This document shows positions 8,326 to 17,536 of a stretch of 64,000 nucleotides of DNA, piece after piece. The notes beneath the pieces are model-generated. The model was not told where the DNA came from. It saw only the letters and a program-made list of their open reading frames with translations, and did not search any database. Source of the stretch: Methylocystis sp. MJC1 (lineage in GTDB: Bacteria; Pseudomonadota; Alphaproteobacteria; Rhizobiales; Beijerinckiaceae); assembly GCF_026427715.1 (NCBI RefSeq), contig NZ_CP107558.1, forward strand, positions 2,021,001-2,085,000. Direction: 5' to 3'. Every line of letters begins with the position of its first letter. Positions within the stretch are counted from its first letter, which is position 1. Both the position numbers and the translations under genes were made by a program.

Positions 8326-11300
8326 CTACAGATGCTCGACCTCCAGCACCCCTGGGATTTCACGCAGCGCGCTCGCGACTTCCGCATTGACGGGATAAGA
8401 GCCCGGCAGGCGGATTTCTATCTCCTCGGGCGCAACGTCGCGCTTAACGAGGACGGACACCTCGCCTTCGCCTCTGCCGGTAAGTCTGCCTTTAATCCTA
8501 TCGAGCGGACTTTGGTCGCTGACGACAATCCGCAGGCCCTTCTGCGCGCGGGCCGCGGCGGCGGCCAGGGGCGTGACCGAGACAATTCGGGCGCGCACAT
8601 CGTCGCCGTCCACGCTCGCTGTCAGCTGCACCAAAACTGCGGCGCCTTTCTCCAGCGCGTCGCGATATTGGTTGAGCGCCTCCTGAAAAAGAATGGCTTC
8701 ATACTGGCCAGTTGGGTCCGACAATTGGACGATGCCCATCTTCGAGCCAGACTTGGTGCGCCGCTCGGCGCGGTCCAAAACCACCGCGGCAAGGCGATCG
8801 GCTTCAGCCCCGCGCTTCACCGCCGCCGAGAATTTGGCCCAGTTCGTTACCCTCAATTTGGGTAGGAGGCCGGCATAGGCGTCGAGCGGGTGGCCGGAGA
8901 GGAAAAAGCCCGCCGCCTCATACTCCCGCCGCAGCGTCTCGCCCGCTGGCCACGGCTGGACCTTGGGCAGGACGAGGTCGTCCGCCTCGGCCTCGCCGAA
9001 GAGCGCGTTCTGGCCTGCCTTGCGATCCTCGGCGTGGCGGTTGGCGGTGGCGAGCACGCTTTCAGTGGCGGCGAAAGCGCGCGCGCGGTTCGGCTCCAGC
9101 TCGTCGAAAGTCCCGCAAGCGGCGAGATTCTCGAGTACCTTCTTGTTGACCTCGCGCGGGTTGAGCCGCCGGGCGACGTCGGAAAGGCTCTTGAAGGGCC
9201 GCCCTCCTCGCGAGCGCACGATCGACTCGGCCTGCCCCTCTCCGACCCCTTTGATCGCGGAGAGCGCGTAGCGGATCACCTGCTTGCCGTCCGGAGCGGT
9301 CGCGACGTCGAAATCGACGCCCGAGCGCTTGATCGAAGGGGGCTCCACGGCAATGCCGAGGCGTCGGGCCTCGTCGCGAAATTCGGCCAGCTTGTCGGTC
9401 TGGCTTTTATCGAAGGTCATGGAGGCGGCGAGGAACTCGGCCGGATAATGCGCCTTGAACCAGGCCGTCTGATAGGCGATCAGCGCGTAAGCGGCGGCGT
9501 GCGACTTGTTGAAGCCATAGTCGGCGAATTTCGCCAGCATGTCGAAGATCGTATTGGCGAGCTCCGGCGCCAGCTCCTGCTCGACGGCGCCCTTCACGAA
9601 ACGCTCCCGCTGGGCGTCCATCTCCGCCTTGATCTTCTTGCCCATGGCGCGGCGCAGCATGTCGGCTTCGCCCAGCGTATAGCCGGAGAGCACCTGGGCG
9701 ATCTGCATCACCTGCTCCTGATAGATGATGACGCCGAAGGTCTCCTTCAGGATGGGCTCGATCTTGGGGTGGTAGTAGTTCGCCTCTTCGTCGCCGAGCT
9801 TCACGGCGCAATAGGTCGGGATATTGGCCATGGGCCCCGGCCGGTAGAGCGCGACGAGGGCGATGATGTCCTCGAAACGGTCGGCGTGCATCTCGACCAG
9901 GGCCTTGCGCATGCCCGCGCTTTCCAGCTGGAACACGCCCACGGTCTCGCCGCGGCCCAGCATGGCGTAAGTGTCCTTGTCGTCGAGCGGCACTTTGGCG
10001 AGGTCGAAATCCGGGTCGCGGCGGCGCGCCAGCCGGCTCGCCATGGCGAGCACGGTCAGCGTCTTGAGGCCGAGGAAGTCGAATTTGATGAGACCGGCGG
10101 GCTCCACCCATTTCATATTGAACTGGGTCGCCGGCATGTCGGACTTCGGGTCACGATAGAGCGGCGCGACCTCATGCAGCGGCCGGTCGCCGATCACGAC
10201 GCCGGCGGCGTGGGTCGAGGCGTTGGAATAGAGCCCTTCGAGCGCGCTGGCGACCTTGAAGAGCCGCGCCACGCGCTCATCTTCGTCGACTGCCTCGCGC
10301 AGCTTTAGCTCCCCGGCGAGCGCCTCGGCGAGGCTCACGGGCTTGGCCGGGTTCTGCGGCACGAGCTTGGCGAGCTTGTCGACCTGCCCAAGCGGCATTT
10401 CCAGCACGCGGCCGACGCTGCGCAAAACGCCGCGCGCCAGGAACGAACCGAAGGTGATGATCTGCGCCACCCGGTCCGCGCCATAGCGGTCGCGGACATA
10501 GTCGATCACCTCGCCGCGCCGCGTCTGGCAGAAGTCGATGTCGAAGTCCGGCATCGAGACGCGTTCAGGGTTGAGAAAGCGCTCGAAGAAGAGACCAAAG
10601 CGGAGCGGGTCGAGGTCGGTGATGGTCAGCGCATAAGCGACGAGCGAGCCCGCGCCAGAGCCGCGCCCCGGCCCCACGGGAATGCCTTGCGACTTGGCGT
10701 ATTTGATGAAATCGGAGACGATCAGGAAGTAGCCGGGAAAGCCCATCTTCTCGATGGTGCCGAGCTCGAAGTCGAGGCGGTTGAAATATTCCTCCCGCTC
10801 ATGGCCCGGCGCCGGCCCATGGGCGGCAAGGCGCGCTTCCAGCCCTTCGATCGCCTGGCGACGCAGCTCCTCGGCTTCGACTTCAGTGAGCGGCCGGTCG
10901 CCGGGCGCGTCGCGCAGGAAGCGCGGCATGATCGGCTTGCGGGTCTTGGGCCTGTAGGCCGTTCGGCGGGCGATCTCGATTGTGTTGGCGGTCGCCTCTG
11001 GAAGGTCGACGAACAGCGCCAGCATTTCGGCGCGCGTCTTGAAATAATGCTCGGGGGTGACGCGACGCCGCTCGGCGACGCTCGTCACCGTGCCCTCGGC
11101 GATACAGAGCAGCGCGTCATGGGCCTCGAAGTCGCCGCGCGAGGCGAAATAGGGCTCGTTGGTCGCCACCAGCGGCACGCTCCGGCGGTAGGCGAGGTCG
11201 AGAAGTTGAGGTTCGACCTCTGCTTCGGATTGAAGCTTGTGCCGCTGGATTTCGAGATAGAGCCTGTCCTGGAAAAGTTCCTGCAGCGTTTCGAGCCGCG

Positions 11301-11787
11301 TGCGCGCGAATTCCGGCCGCCCGGCGGCGAACATGCGGTCGAGCGGCCCGTCCGGCCCGCCGGTCAGCGCGATCAGCTCGGCGGCGTCCTCGGCGAGGGC
11401 CGCGAGCGAGACATGCGGCTCGTCCCCCTCCTCCGTGTCGAGATAGGCGCGCGAGGCGACGCGCATGAGATTGAGATAGCCGGCTTCGGTCTTGGCCAGG
11501 AGCACGATATTGGCGAGCGCCTCGTCCCGCCCCGAGGGGCCGCTCGTCTTGGCGTCGGCGAAATCGACGCGCAATTGCACGCCGGCGATGGGCTGAATGC
11601 CCGCTTTGGCCGCTTTTTCGGAAAATTCCAGCGCAGCGAAGAGGTTGTTGGTGTCGGTGACGGCAAGCGCCGGCTGCTCGTCGCGCACGGCGAAGTCGAT
11701 CAGCTTGCCGATCGTGAGCGCGCCCTCGCGCAGCGAAAAGGCCGTGTGGAGATGGAGATGGACGAAGCCGGCGGAAGTGGCGCTCAT
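8326..11787 (-). CDS. dnaE: DNA polymerase III alpha subunit
   Basis: Replicative polymerase catalytic subunit, 1153 aa, the normal DnaE1 length. The PHP domain is at the N-terminus (HLHLHTAFS). The palm has GPGRGSGAGSLVAY, and the catalytic aspartates are in PDFDIDF at about residues 413-419. The helix-hairpin-helix region has NPREVNKKVLENLAACGTFD, and a C-terminal OB fold follows. Several long open frames on the opposite strand are GC-driven shadows. Confidence 0.97.
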   Translation of the reverse strand: MSATSAGFVHLHLHTAFSLREGALTIGKLIDFAVRDEQPALAVTDTNNLFAALEFSEKAAKAGIQPIAGVQLRVDFADAKTSGPSGRDEALANIVLLAKTEAGYLNLMRVASRAYLDTEEGDEPHVSLAALAEDAAELIALTGGPDGPLDRMFAAGRPEFARTRLETLQELFQDRLYLEIQRHKLQSEAEVEPQLLDLAYRRSVPLVATNEPYFASRGDFEAHDALLCIAEGTVTSVAERRRVTPEHYFKTRAEMLALFVDLPEATANTIEIARRTAYRPKTRKPIMPRFLRDAPGDRPLTEVEAEELRRQAIEGLEARLAAHGPAPGHEREEYFNRLDFELGTIEKMGFPGYFLIVSDFIKYAKSQGIPVGPGRGSGAGSLVAYALTITDLDPLRFGLFFERFLNPERVSMPDFDIDFCQTRRGEVIDYVRDRYGADRVAQIITFGSFLARGVLRSVGRVLEMPLGQVDKLAKLVPQNPAKPVSLAEALAGELKLREAVDEDERVARLFKVASALEGLYSNASTHAAGVVIGDRPLHEVAPLYRDPKSDMPATQFNMKWVEPAGLIKFDFLGLKTLTVLAMASRLARRRDPDFDLAKVPLDDKDTYAMLGRGETVGVFQLESAGMRKALVEMHADRFEDIIALVALYRPGPMANIPTYCAVKLGDEEANYYHPKIEPILKETFGVIIYQEQVMQIAQVLSGYTLGEADMLRRAMGKKIKAEMDAQRERFVKGAVEQELAPELANTIFDMLAKFADYGFNKSHAAAYALIAYQTAWFKAHYPAEFLAASMTFDKSQTDKLAEFRDEARRLGIAVEPPSIKRSGVDFDVATAPDGKQVIRYALSAIKGVGEGQAESIVRSRGGRPFKSLSDVARRLNPREVNKKVLENLAACGTFDELEPNRARAFAATESVLATANRHAEDRKAGQNALFGEAEADDLVLPKVQPWPAGETLRREYEAAGFFLSGHPLDAYAGLLPKLRVTNWAKFSAAVKRGAEADRLAAVVLDRAERRTKSGSKMGIVQLSDPTGQYEAILFQEALNQYRDALEKGAAVLVQLTASVDGDDVRARIVSVTPLAAAAARAQKGLRIVVSDQSPLDRIKGRLTGRGEGEVSVLVKRDVAPEEIEIRLPGSYPVNAEVASALREIPGVLEVEHL

Positions 11788-11851
11788 GACGAGAGTCTAG
11801 CGCTTGCGAAGACGCCCTGAAACCAATGTTTGCGGCCGTCCACAGTGGCTT

Positions 11852-11907
11852 GGACCGCGCGCCTTCGGGCGCGCTTTTCAAACTGCGCGCCCGAAGGCGC
11901 GCGGTCC
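11852..11907. repeat. Long perfect hairpin, possible terminator (family C)
   Basis: Two 23-24 base arms (GGACCGCGCGCCTTCGGGCG and its complement) separated by TTTTCAAAC. Each arm can also fold on itself around CCTTCGGG. It lies in the 200 bases between the phasin stop and the dnaE start, both on the minus strand, so it could end the phasin transcript. Related, less perfect copies occur at 15961-16015 and near 26626-26675. All share GGACCGCG ends. Confidence 0.7.
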
Positions 11908-11993
11908 AAAACGACCAACGCCCGGCCGGGGAAGCTCCCCGCCGGGCGTCTGATACTCTCGCCCCGGACGAAAAGGGGCGCGAAACGGCGTCT

Positions 11994-12335
11994 TTACTCG
12001 GCGGCCGTCGTGAAATTCTTCGTGGCCGTTTCGATCGGCTTGAAGGCTTCCTTGGCGATGGCGCTGTACAACTCGCCGAGCTTGGTCGCCTCGGCGACGA
12101 AATCTTCATAGGCGCTCTTGGCGAAGTCCGACTGAAGCGCGAAGGCTTCGTCGATCTTCTTCACCGTGACGAGCTTCTCGGCGAGCAAGCGGCTCTTCTC
12201 AAAAGACTTCTTGGAATAGTCCGTCGTCTCGGCGGCGATATTCTGCCAGCCCTTCGTGACGGCCGCCGCGGCGGCGGAGACGGCTTCGAAGTGCTCTTTC
12301 CCGAGCTGCTGCACGCTTTCGAAATTGGCCACCAT
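11994..12335 (-). CDS. Phasin family protein
   Basis: Small amphipathic helical protein that coats polyhydroxyalkanoate granules. The 113 residues start MVANFESVQQLGKEHFEAV and contain ANF-x-phasin-like repeats of aromatic and charged residues, VTKGWQNIAAETTDYSKKSFE and later AYEDFVAEATKLGELY. The ATG at 12335 has AGGA 8 bases upstream; an ATG at 12350 is the alternative. No PHA synthase lies nearby, which is usual for phasin paralogues. Confidence 0.88.
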   Translation of the reverse strand: MVANFESVQQLGKEHFEAVSAAAAAVTKGWQNIAAETTDYSKKSFEKSRLLAEKLVTVKKIDEAFALQSDFAKSAYEDFVAEATKLGELYSAIAKEAFKPIETATKNFTTAAE

Positions 12336-12604
12336 TGGCTTCGTCCTCATAATATGGCGCCGACCAGCCCGACGCCGCCCCCTGGCGGCGCGACCCACGC
12401 GCCTGCTGACAGCATAGATATATGCGTTGCACAATTACGCGTCAATTAAAATGTTGCATTGCAAAATTGCCATAGAAAATCCTGTATTCGCTTAACTCCT
12501 GGGTAACCGCGTTCTCTTACCCTTGATGACTGTAGCGTTTATGCGACGCCAATCCACGGTTGTCGCCTCGTGCAAGCGCCAGTTCCGTAAGAGGCGTGTG
12601 GCAA

Positions 12605-14335
12605 ATGTCGAAACCGAGTCAGCTGGATCGTCTGGCGCAACCCCGTTCCCTCGCAGCTATTTTCGCGGTCGTCATGGCGTTTGTCGCTATCACGTCGATC
12701 CCGGCGGAAGCGCGCAGGCATGGCCATCGCCATCACGCCTCCTATAGTCGACACGTTTTCCATCATGCCTTCGCGCATCACAGGGGCGGCCATCATGCAC
12801 GCCATGCGCGCAGCCATCGCTTCTACGCCTCGATGGCGGGGGAAGGCGGCGGCGAGATGCTCGGCGAGCACCACGGCTTCGCCGCCATCGTCGTGGACGG
12901 CAACAGCGGGAAAACCATTTACGCGCGCAACGAGCACGAGCTGCGTCACCCGGCCTCCGTCACCAAGGTGATGACGCTCTATCTTCTGTTCGAGCAGCTC
13001 GAGAAGGGCCAGCTGCGGCTCGACTCGCCGCTCATGATCTCAGGGCATGCGGCCGCCCAGGCGCCCTCGAAGCTCGGTCTGCAGCCGGGAGAGACGATCA
13101 GCGTCGAAAACGCCATCAAGGCGGTGGTCACCAAATCCGCCAACGACATCGCTTGCGCCATCGCCGAGAACATCGGCGGCGACGAAGCCAGATTTGCACA
13201 GATGATGACGCGCAAGGCCCATGCGCTCGGCATGCGCAATACGCATTACGAGAACGCCTCCGGCCTGCCGAACCCGCGGCAGATCACGACGGCCTACGAC
13301 CTCGCGATCCTCGGCCGCGCGATACAGGACCGCTTCCCGCGCTATTACCGGTATTTCTCGACGCATAGCTTCGCCTATAACGGCGCTCTTCACCGCAACC
13401 ACAACCATCTCCTCGGCCGGGTCGAGGGCATGGACGGCATCAAGACGGGCTATACGCGCGCCTCCGGCTTCAATCTGCTGACCTCGGTCCGCCGGCACAG
13501 CCATCATATTGTCGCCGTCGTCATGGGCGGGACCACCGCCGGCGCACGCGACCGCATCATGGCGCAGCTCATCGAGCAATATATCGGCGGTGGGGCGTCG
13601 ACGCGCACGGCCGCGGCCATAACGGAAGACAACGCCGCCGAAGAAGTTGCGGTCGCCCCGACAGCGATCGAGCGCGCGCCCGCCTTCTCCGAGCCGGTCG
13701 CCGAGCGTCAGTCGGAACGGACCGCCTATGCCGCGGAAGAGCCGGCAATCGATTCCGAAACGGCCGTGGGCTCCATCCCGCGACATGCGGCGGCTCCCGT
13801 CCTGAAAGAAAAGGCCGAGAAGCCGATCGAACGCGCTCCGCAGGCCGACGCCGCCGCGCAAGTGCGCCCCGCCTTCGTCTCTGGCGTGCAGAAGCGCGTC
13901 GCCGAGGAGCCCGCCGTCACGGAGAAGAAGGGACGCGGAAAAGCGTCCGAGAAAAAGGCCGCCTCTTCCCCCATCGCCGACGGCTCGACGTCCGGCCGGC
14001 CGACCAAAGGCATTACCGTCGCGACGACGACGCCCGCCGCCATTCGCTCCACCACCAATGTGGCGAAGGTCGACGCCGCGCGACCAACGAAGCCCGGCTG
14101 GATGATCCAGATCGGCGCGGCCGAGGACCCGGCGAAGGCCAATGAGCTGCTCTCGCGCGCCCGCAGCCAGCTTCAGGGCTTCCCCGCCACCGCCAAGTCC
14201 TTCACCGAGAAGGTACAGAAGGGCAACGAAACCCTCTACCGGGCCCGCTTCGCCGGTCTCGAGGAAGATAGCGCCCAGTCCGCCTGCAAGGCGCTGAAAC
14301 GCGCCGGCTTCGCCTGCTTCACCACCAAGAACTAA
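12605..14335 (+). CDS. D-alanyl-D-alanine carboxypeptidase with SPOR domain
   Basis: Periplasmic penicillin-binding protein of the DacA/DacC class (576 aa) that trims peptidoglycan pentapeptides. There is a signal peptide at 1-36. The active-site motifs are SVTK (118-121), SAN (178-180) and KTG (280-282). After the catalytic domain comes a low-complexity Ala/Glu/Lys linker, and a C-terminal SPOR domain (about 490-576, PGWMIQIGAAEDPAKA) targets denuded septal glycan. Right after the signal peptide is a His-rich stretch (13 His in about 35 residues). The start at 12605 follows AAGAGG. Confidence 0.93.
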   Translation: MSKPSQLDRLAQPRSLAAIFAVVMAFVAITSIPAEARRHGHRHHASYSRHVFHHAFAHHRGGHHARHARSHRFYASMAGEGGGEMLGEHHGFAAIVVDGNSGKTIYARNEHELRHPASVTKVMTLYLLFEQLEKGQLRLDSPLMISGHAAAQAPSKLGLQPGETISVENAIKAVVTKSANDIACAIAENIGGDEARFAQMMTRKAHALGMRNTHYENASGLPNPRQITTAYDLAILGRAIQDRFPRYYRYFSTHSFAYNGALHRNHNHLLGRVEGMDGIKTGYTRASGFNLLTSVRRHSHHIVAVVMGGTTAGARDRIMAQLIEQYIGGGASTRTAAAITEDNAAEEVAVAPTAIERAPAFSEPVAERQSERTAYAAEEPAIDSETAVGSIPRHAAAPVLKEKAEKPIERAPQADAAAQVRPAFVSGVQKRVAEEPAVTEKKGRGKASEKKAASSPIADGSTSGRPTKGITVATTTPAAIRSTTNVAKVDAARPTKPGWMIQIGAAEDPAKANELLSRARSQLQGFPATAKSFTEKVQKGNETLYRARFAGLEEDSAQSACKALKRAGFACFTTKN

Positions 14336-14398
14336 AAAAGAAGAGACCCCGCCGCCATGTCCGCCACCTGGGACCGCCTCGAGGGCTCCCGTCGCGCC

Positions 14399-15106
14399 TC
14401 AGTGATGGCGCCGCATCAGGACATCCTTAGCTTCATTCACGCGGGCGGCCAGATCCGTCGTCCCGCCAAGATCTGGATGAAGCTTTTTCATCAGATCGCG
14501 ATGAGCCCGCGCAATGTCAGCGGCGGCCGCGCCCTTTTTCAGGCCGAGGATTTCGTAGGCTTCATCCTCGGTAATCGTGCCCGCTCGGCGCGCGCGCGTC
14601 TCGCCGCCCCCCGAGTCGCGGTTCGGGTCGCTTGCCGCACGCCATCCGGAAAAGCGGCGGTCCAGATACGCTTCAAGTAGCCGCGCCCCGTCCGGATCGT
14701 CGCGCTGGCACATGTTGTAGAGGTCGAGAAGCGCCGGCCGGGTCAAGGCGTCGAGGCGCTTCCCTTCGTTCTTGCCCGCGAGGATCATGCCGCGAATGGC
14801 GCCGGTCGCATGGTCCAGCTCCATCTCGATCATGGCCGAGCGCACGCGGGAGACTCCGCCGCCGCCCGCTCCGGCGTTGCGCAATCCGGCGCGCTCCGAG
14901 CGCCCCATGATCCAAAGGCCGGCCGCGCCAAGAGCGAGACCGAAGTCGATCCGCCCGCGCGCCAGCAGCAGGCCGCCGAGCGCCATCAGCAGAAATCCGC
15001 CCCCGCGCCTGATCATGCGCGCCAGAATGGCCGGCGACGCCTTCGTATAGGCCTTGAGCGCGAAGAGCGTGAGCGCGAGCGCGAAAAATCCCATCAAGAC
15101 CGGCAT
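14399..15106 (-). CDS. Membrane-anchored J-domain protein
   Basis: A 235-residue protein with two or three N-terminal membrane segments, a middle helical region and a C-terminal J domain carrying the HPD motif (KKLHPDLGG). It resembles TerB/DjlA-like membrane J-proteins that recruit DnaK. It starts 3 bases after the stop of the VWA gene, so the two form an operon. It is convergent with the carboxypeptidase gene, with about 60 bases between the stops. Confidence 0.88.
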   Translation of the reverse strand: MPVLMGFFALALTLFALKAYTKASPAILARMIRRGGGFLLMALGGLLLARGRIDFGLALGAAGLWIMGRSERAGLRNAGAGGGGVSRVRSAMIEMELDHATGAIRGMILAGKNEGKRLDALTRPALLDLYNMCQRDDPDGARLLEAYLDRRFSGWRAASDPNRDSGGGETRARRAGTITEDEAYEILGLKKGAAAADIARAHRDLMKKLHPDLGGTTDLAARVNEAKDVLMRRHH

Positions 15107-15109
15107 GGC

Positions 15110-15829
15110 TTATCGTGACCCCATCTGCGACAGGAGCAGACGCGCAGCCCCCTCGCCCTCGCCCGCGCGTTTTTCCAGTTCCGGCAATCCGCCAACGGCA
15201 TAAGCAGCGGCGGCGCCAAGCAGTTCCGCGAGACGGCGCGGCGCCGAAAGATCGAAGGCGGCATAGGCGCCGCCGGAGAGGCGCGCGATCTCCTGGAAGG
15301 CCGTCCGCGTTTTCGCGTCGCGGCCCTCCTGGAACATGAAGGCCTTGAGCCCCAGAAGGCCCATCTCGCCGGCCGCGCCGCCCAGATGATCGATCTTCTC
15401 CTCCATCGCGTCGCCGATATAGACGAGCGCGCCCACGCGCTCGGATCGCGTCTCGTCCAGGGCGTGGCTCAACACGCGGCCGATTTGCGTGTGTCCTGCC
15501 TGACAGGCAATCTGCGCCATCAGAGCGCCGAGCCCCTCGCCTTGCGAAACGAAACGCGAGGCGCGGCATTCCCTGAATCCACGGAAGTAGACAAGCTGGA
15601 CGTCGAGCTCGCCTTGCGCGGCGGTGGCGCGAAACATCTCGCCCTGTATGGATTGCGCCAGATCCCACGTGGGCTGGCGGCTCATTGTGGCGTCCAAGGC
15701 GAAAATCAGCCGCCCCCGCGCGCGTTTTTCGACGACGCCGCGAGCCTTTGCGAGAAAAGCGTCGATGTCGCCATTACGTACGGGGCGCGGCGCCGGCGCC
15801 TTGTTTTGTTCGTCGCCCACTTTTTTCAC
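15110..15829 (-). CDS. VWA-like domain protein
   Basis: A 239-residue cytoplasmic protein with a von Willebrand factor A-like fold. LIFALDATMSRQPTWD carries a DxTxS-type MIDAS variant, and GALVYIGDAMEE is the later acidic strand. No ATG lies before the conserved part, so a GTG at 15829 is the likely start; a second GTG is 9 bases downstream. It forms an operon with the membrane J-domain protein. The pairing is recurrent in alphaproteobacteria, but the role is unknown to me. Confidence 0.8.
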   Translation of the reverse strand: MKKVGDEQNKAPAPRPVRNGDIDAFLAKARGVVEKRARGRLIFALDATMSRQPTWDLAQSIQGEMFRATAAQGELDVQLVYFRGFRECRASRFVSQGEGLGALMAQIACQAGHTQIGRVLSHALDETRSERVGALVYIGDAMEEKIDHLGGAAGEMGLLGLKAFMFQEGRDAKTRTAFQEIARLSGGAYAAFDLSAPRRLAELLGAAAAYAVGGLPELEKRAGEGEGAARLLLSQMGSR

Positions 15830-15960
15830 GTCGCTTGTTCGTAACGATATATAAAATCGTGCCAGCGGACTACAAAGCAAGTGGCCCGAGCGAGAGTTGG
15901 AAGCTACGCCGGATGGCGCGGAACGCAAGCGCAAGAGGGGCAATTTGCAAGGGCATGATC

Positions 15961-16015
15961 GGACCGCGAGCCTTCTGGCTCGCTTTCGAGAGGCGCGCCT
16001 GAAGGATCGCGGTCC
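15961..16015. repeat. Imperfect hairpin repeat, family C
   Basis: Starts GGACCGCGAGCCTTCTGGCT and ends AAGGATCGCGGTCC, with the same layout as the perfect hairpin at 11852-11907. It lies upstream of the DUF2478 gene, in the gap divergent from the VWA gene. It is probably a dispersed palindromic element rather than a terminator here, because both flanking genes read away from it. Confidence 0.6.
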
Positions 16016-16057
16016 AGGGGCCTTGCCGACGCAGACATGTGTAAAGCGGAGCGCAAT

Positions 16058-16585
16058 ATGGAGCGTGAAACGCCTGCCACTCCGATCGCCGCTTTGCCGG
16101 CTGAGGACAGCGAGAATGTTCAGGCGCTCATGCGCCGCTTCGCGCTTGAGCTTGCAGAAAGCGGCGTGCGGGTCGCGGGCGTCACGCAGATGCGCGGCGC
16201 CGACTCGGCGGGCCGCTCGCGGATTTTCCTGCGCGACATCGCCTCGGACGCTGAATTTGTGATCTCGCAGGACCTTGGGCCGGGCTCCGTCGCCTGTAAC
16301 CTCGACACAAGCGGGCTCGCCATGGCCTGCGCGGCTGTCGAGCATGCGGCGCGCGAGGGCGCTGGTCTCATCGTCGTCAGCAAATTCTCCAAGCAGGAAG
16401 CCGAACGCGGCGGTCTTTGCGACGCCTTCCGCGCCGCCATGGCCGCGCATGTTCCCGTGATTGCGGCTGTGTCGCCGCATTTTCGCGAGGAATGGCGCCG
16501 CTTCGCGGGGCCGCTCGCCGAGGATGTCGCGCCGACGCGCGAGGCGCTGCTCGAATGGTGGTCCCGCGCGCGGGTTTCAGCCTGA
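16058..16585 (+). CDS. DUF2478-family protein
   Basis: About 175 residues. The body matches what I know of DUF2478: GRSRIFLRDIASDAEFVISQDLGPGSVACNLD followed by VVSKFSKQEAE in shorter pieces, then VPVIAAV. Related proteins often sit near molybdenum or nitrogenase genes, but no such genes are here. No Walker A motif is visible. The ATG at 16058 has GGAG upstream; an ATG at 16037 is an alternative. Its last 9 bases overlap the end of the convergent DUF817 gene. Confidence 0.72.
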   Translation: MERETPATPIAALPAEDSENVQALMRRFALELAESGVRVAGVTQMRGADSAGRSRIFLRDIASDAEFVISQDLGPGSVACNLDTSGLAMACAAVEHAAREGAGLIVVSKFSKQEAERGGLCDAFRAAMAAHVPVIAAVSPHFREEWRRFAGPLAEDVAPTREALLEWWSRARVSA

Positions 16586-17536
16586 GGCGCGCGAGCGGAA
16601 CATCAGCCTGTCAGCATGGCGCGCCCGCGATTCCGCGATGGGGGCGTCATCCGGCTCTCGGGGCCGGCAGGCGATCGCCACCAGCGCATAGCTGACGATC
16701 TGGAGCAAGAACCACGATCCGAGCTTGCCGACGCCGACCGGCTTCCAGGCCGCAAACTGATCCGGATAAAGCCAGACATGGCTGTAAGTGGCGATGTTTT
16801 CCGCAAGCCATATGAAGCAAGCCGCAAGGAAGGCCGCCAGCAGCAGCGGCATCGTCCGCCAACCGTGGTGGATGCGGTAATAGATGGTCGTGCGCCAGAA
16901 AATCGCGACGCTCGCGGCGAACAGAACGAGGCGCATGTCGGCGACATAGTGATGCGTGAAGAAATTGACGTAGATCGCCAGGGCGAGCGCGCCCACCTGC
17001 CATAGCGGCGGATGTTGGTGAAAGCGAAAATCGAAGAGCGCCCAGGCGCGCATCATATAGCTGCCGACACAAGCGTACATGAAGCCAGTAAAGAGCGGCA
17101 CGCCGCCGATGCGAAAGAAGGCGGCCTCGGGATAGACCCATGAGCCATGCGCCGTCTTGAAGATCTCCATCGCCGTGCCGATGAGATGGAAGAGGAAGAT
17201 CACGCCGGCCTCTTTGAGCGATTCGAAACGCAGGAGGATCAGCGCCGCTTGTACGCCAAGCGCGGCGAGGAACAGAAAATCATAGCGCGCGAGGGGCGCA
17301 TGGGCGGGATAGAAGAACCGCGTCGCCAACACGAGAGCGACCATGACGCCGCCGAAGAGGCAGGCCCACGCCTGCTTGATTCCAAAGCGGATAAACTCAT
17401 AGACGAAGCGGCGCGCCGGGTTTTGCGACGCCCAGGGCCCGAGGCGCGCCTCTCCTTCGACAAAGCGCGCAAGCGGCGGCCAAAGCTCCGCCGCGCTTTT
17501 TTCCCTCAATCCACGTTCATCTGACTGCCGGCGCAT
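16577..17536 (-). CDS. DUF817 integral membrane protein
   Basis: A 319-residue protein with about eight membrane helices. Family-like features are FVYEFIRFGIKQAWACLFGG near residue 45, KTAHGSWVYPE and a conserved His/Tyr-rich core (NFFTHHYVADMR). The function is unknown. The start overlaps the stop of the upstream binding-protein gene by 20 bases, so the two are co-transcribed and probably coupled. Confidence 0.88.
   Translation of the reverse strand: MRRQSDERGLREKSAAELWPPLARFVEGEARLGPWASQNPARRFVYEFIRFGIKQAWACLFGGVMVALVLATRFFYPAHAPLARYDFLFLAALGVQAALILLRFESLKEAGVIFLFHLIGTAMEIFKTAHGSWVYPEAAFFRIGGVPLFTGFMYACVGSYMMRAWALFDFRFHQHPPLWQVGALALAIYVNFFTHHYVADMRLVLFAASVAIFWRTTIYYRIHHGWRTMPLLLAAFLAACFIWLAENIATYSHVWLYPDQFAAWKPVGVGKLGSWFLLQIVSYALVAIACRPREPDDAPIAESRARHADRLMFRSRASG

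Noticed and set aside
8890..10308. Long open frame antisense to dnaE
   Set aside because: It is a GC-driven shadow: dnaE on the other strand has full family similarity, and the antisense peptide is Arg/Gly/His-rich without motifs.
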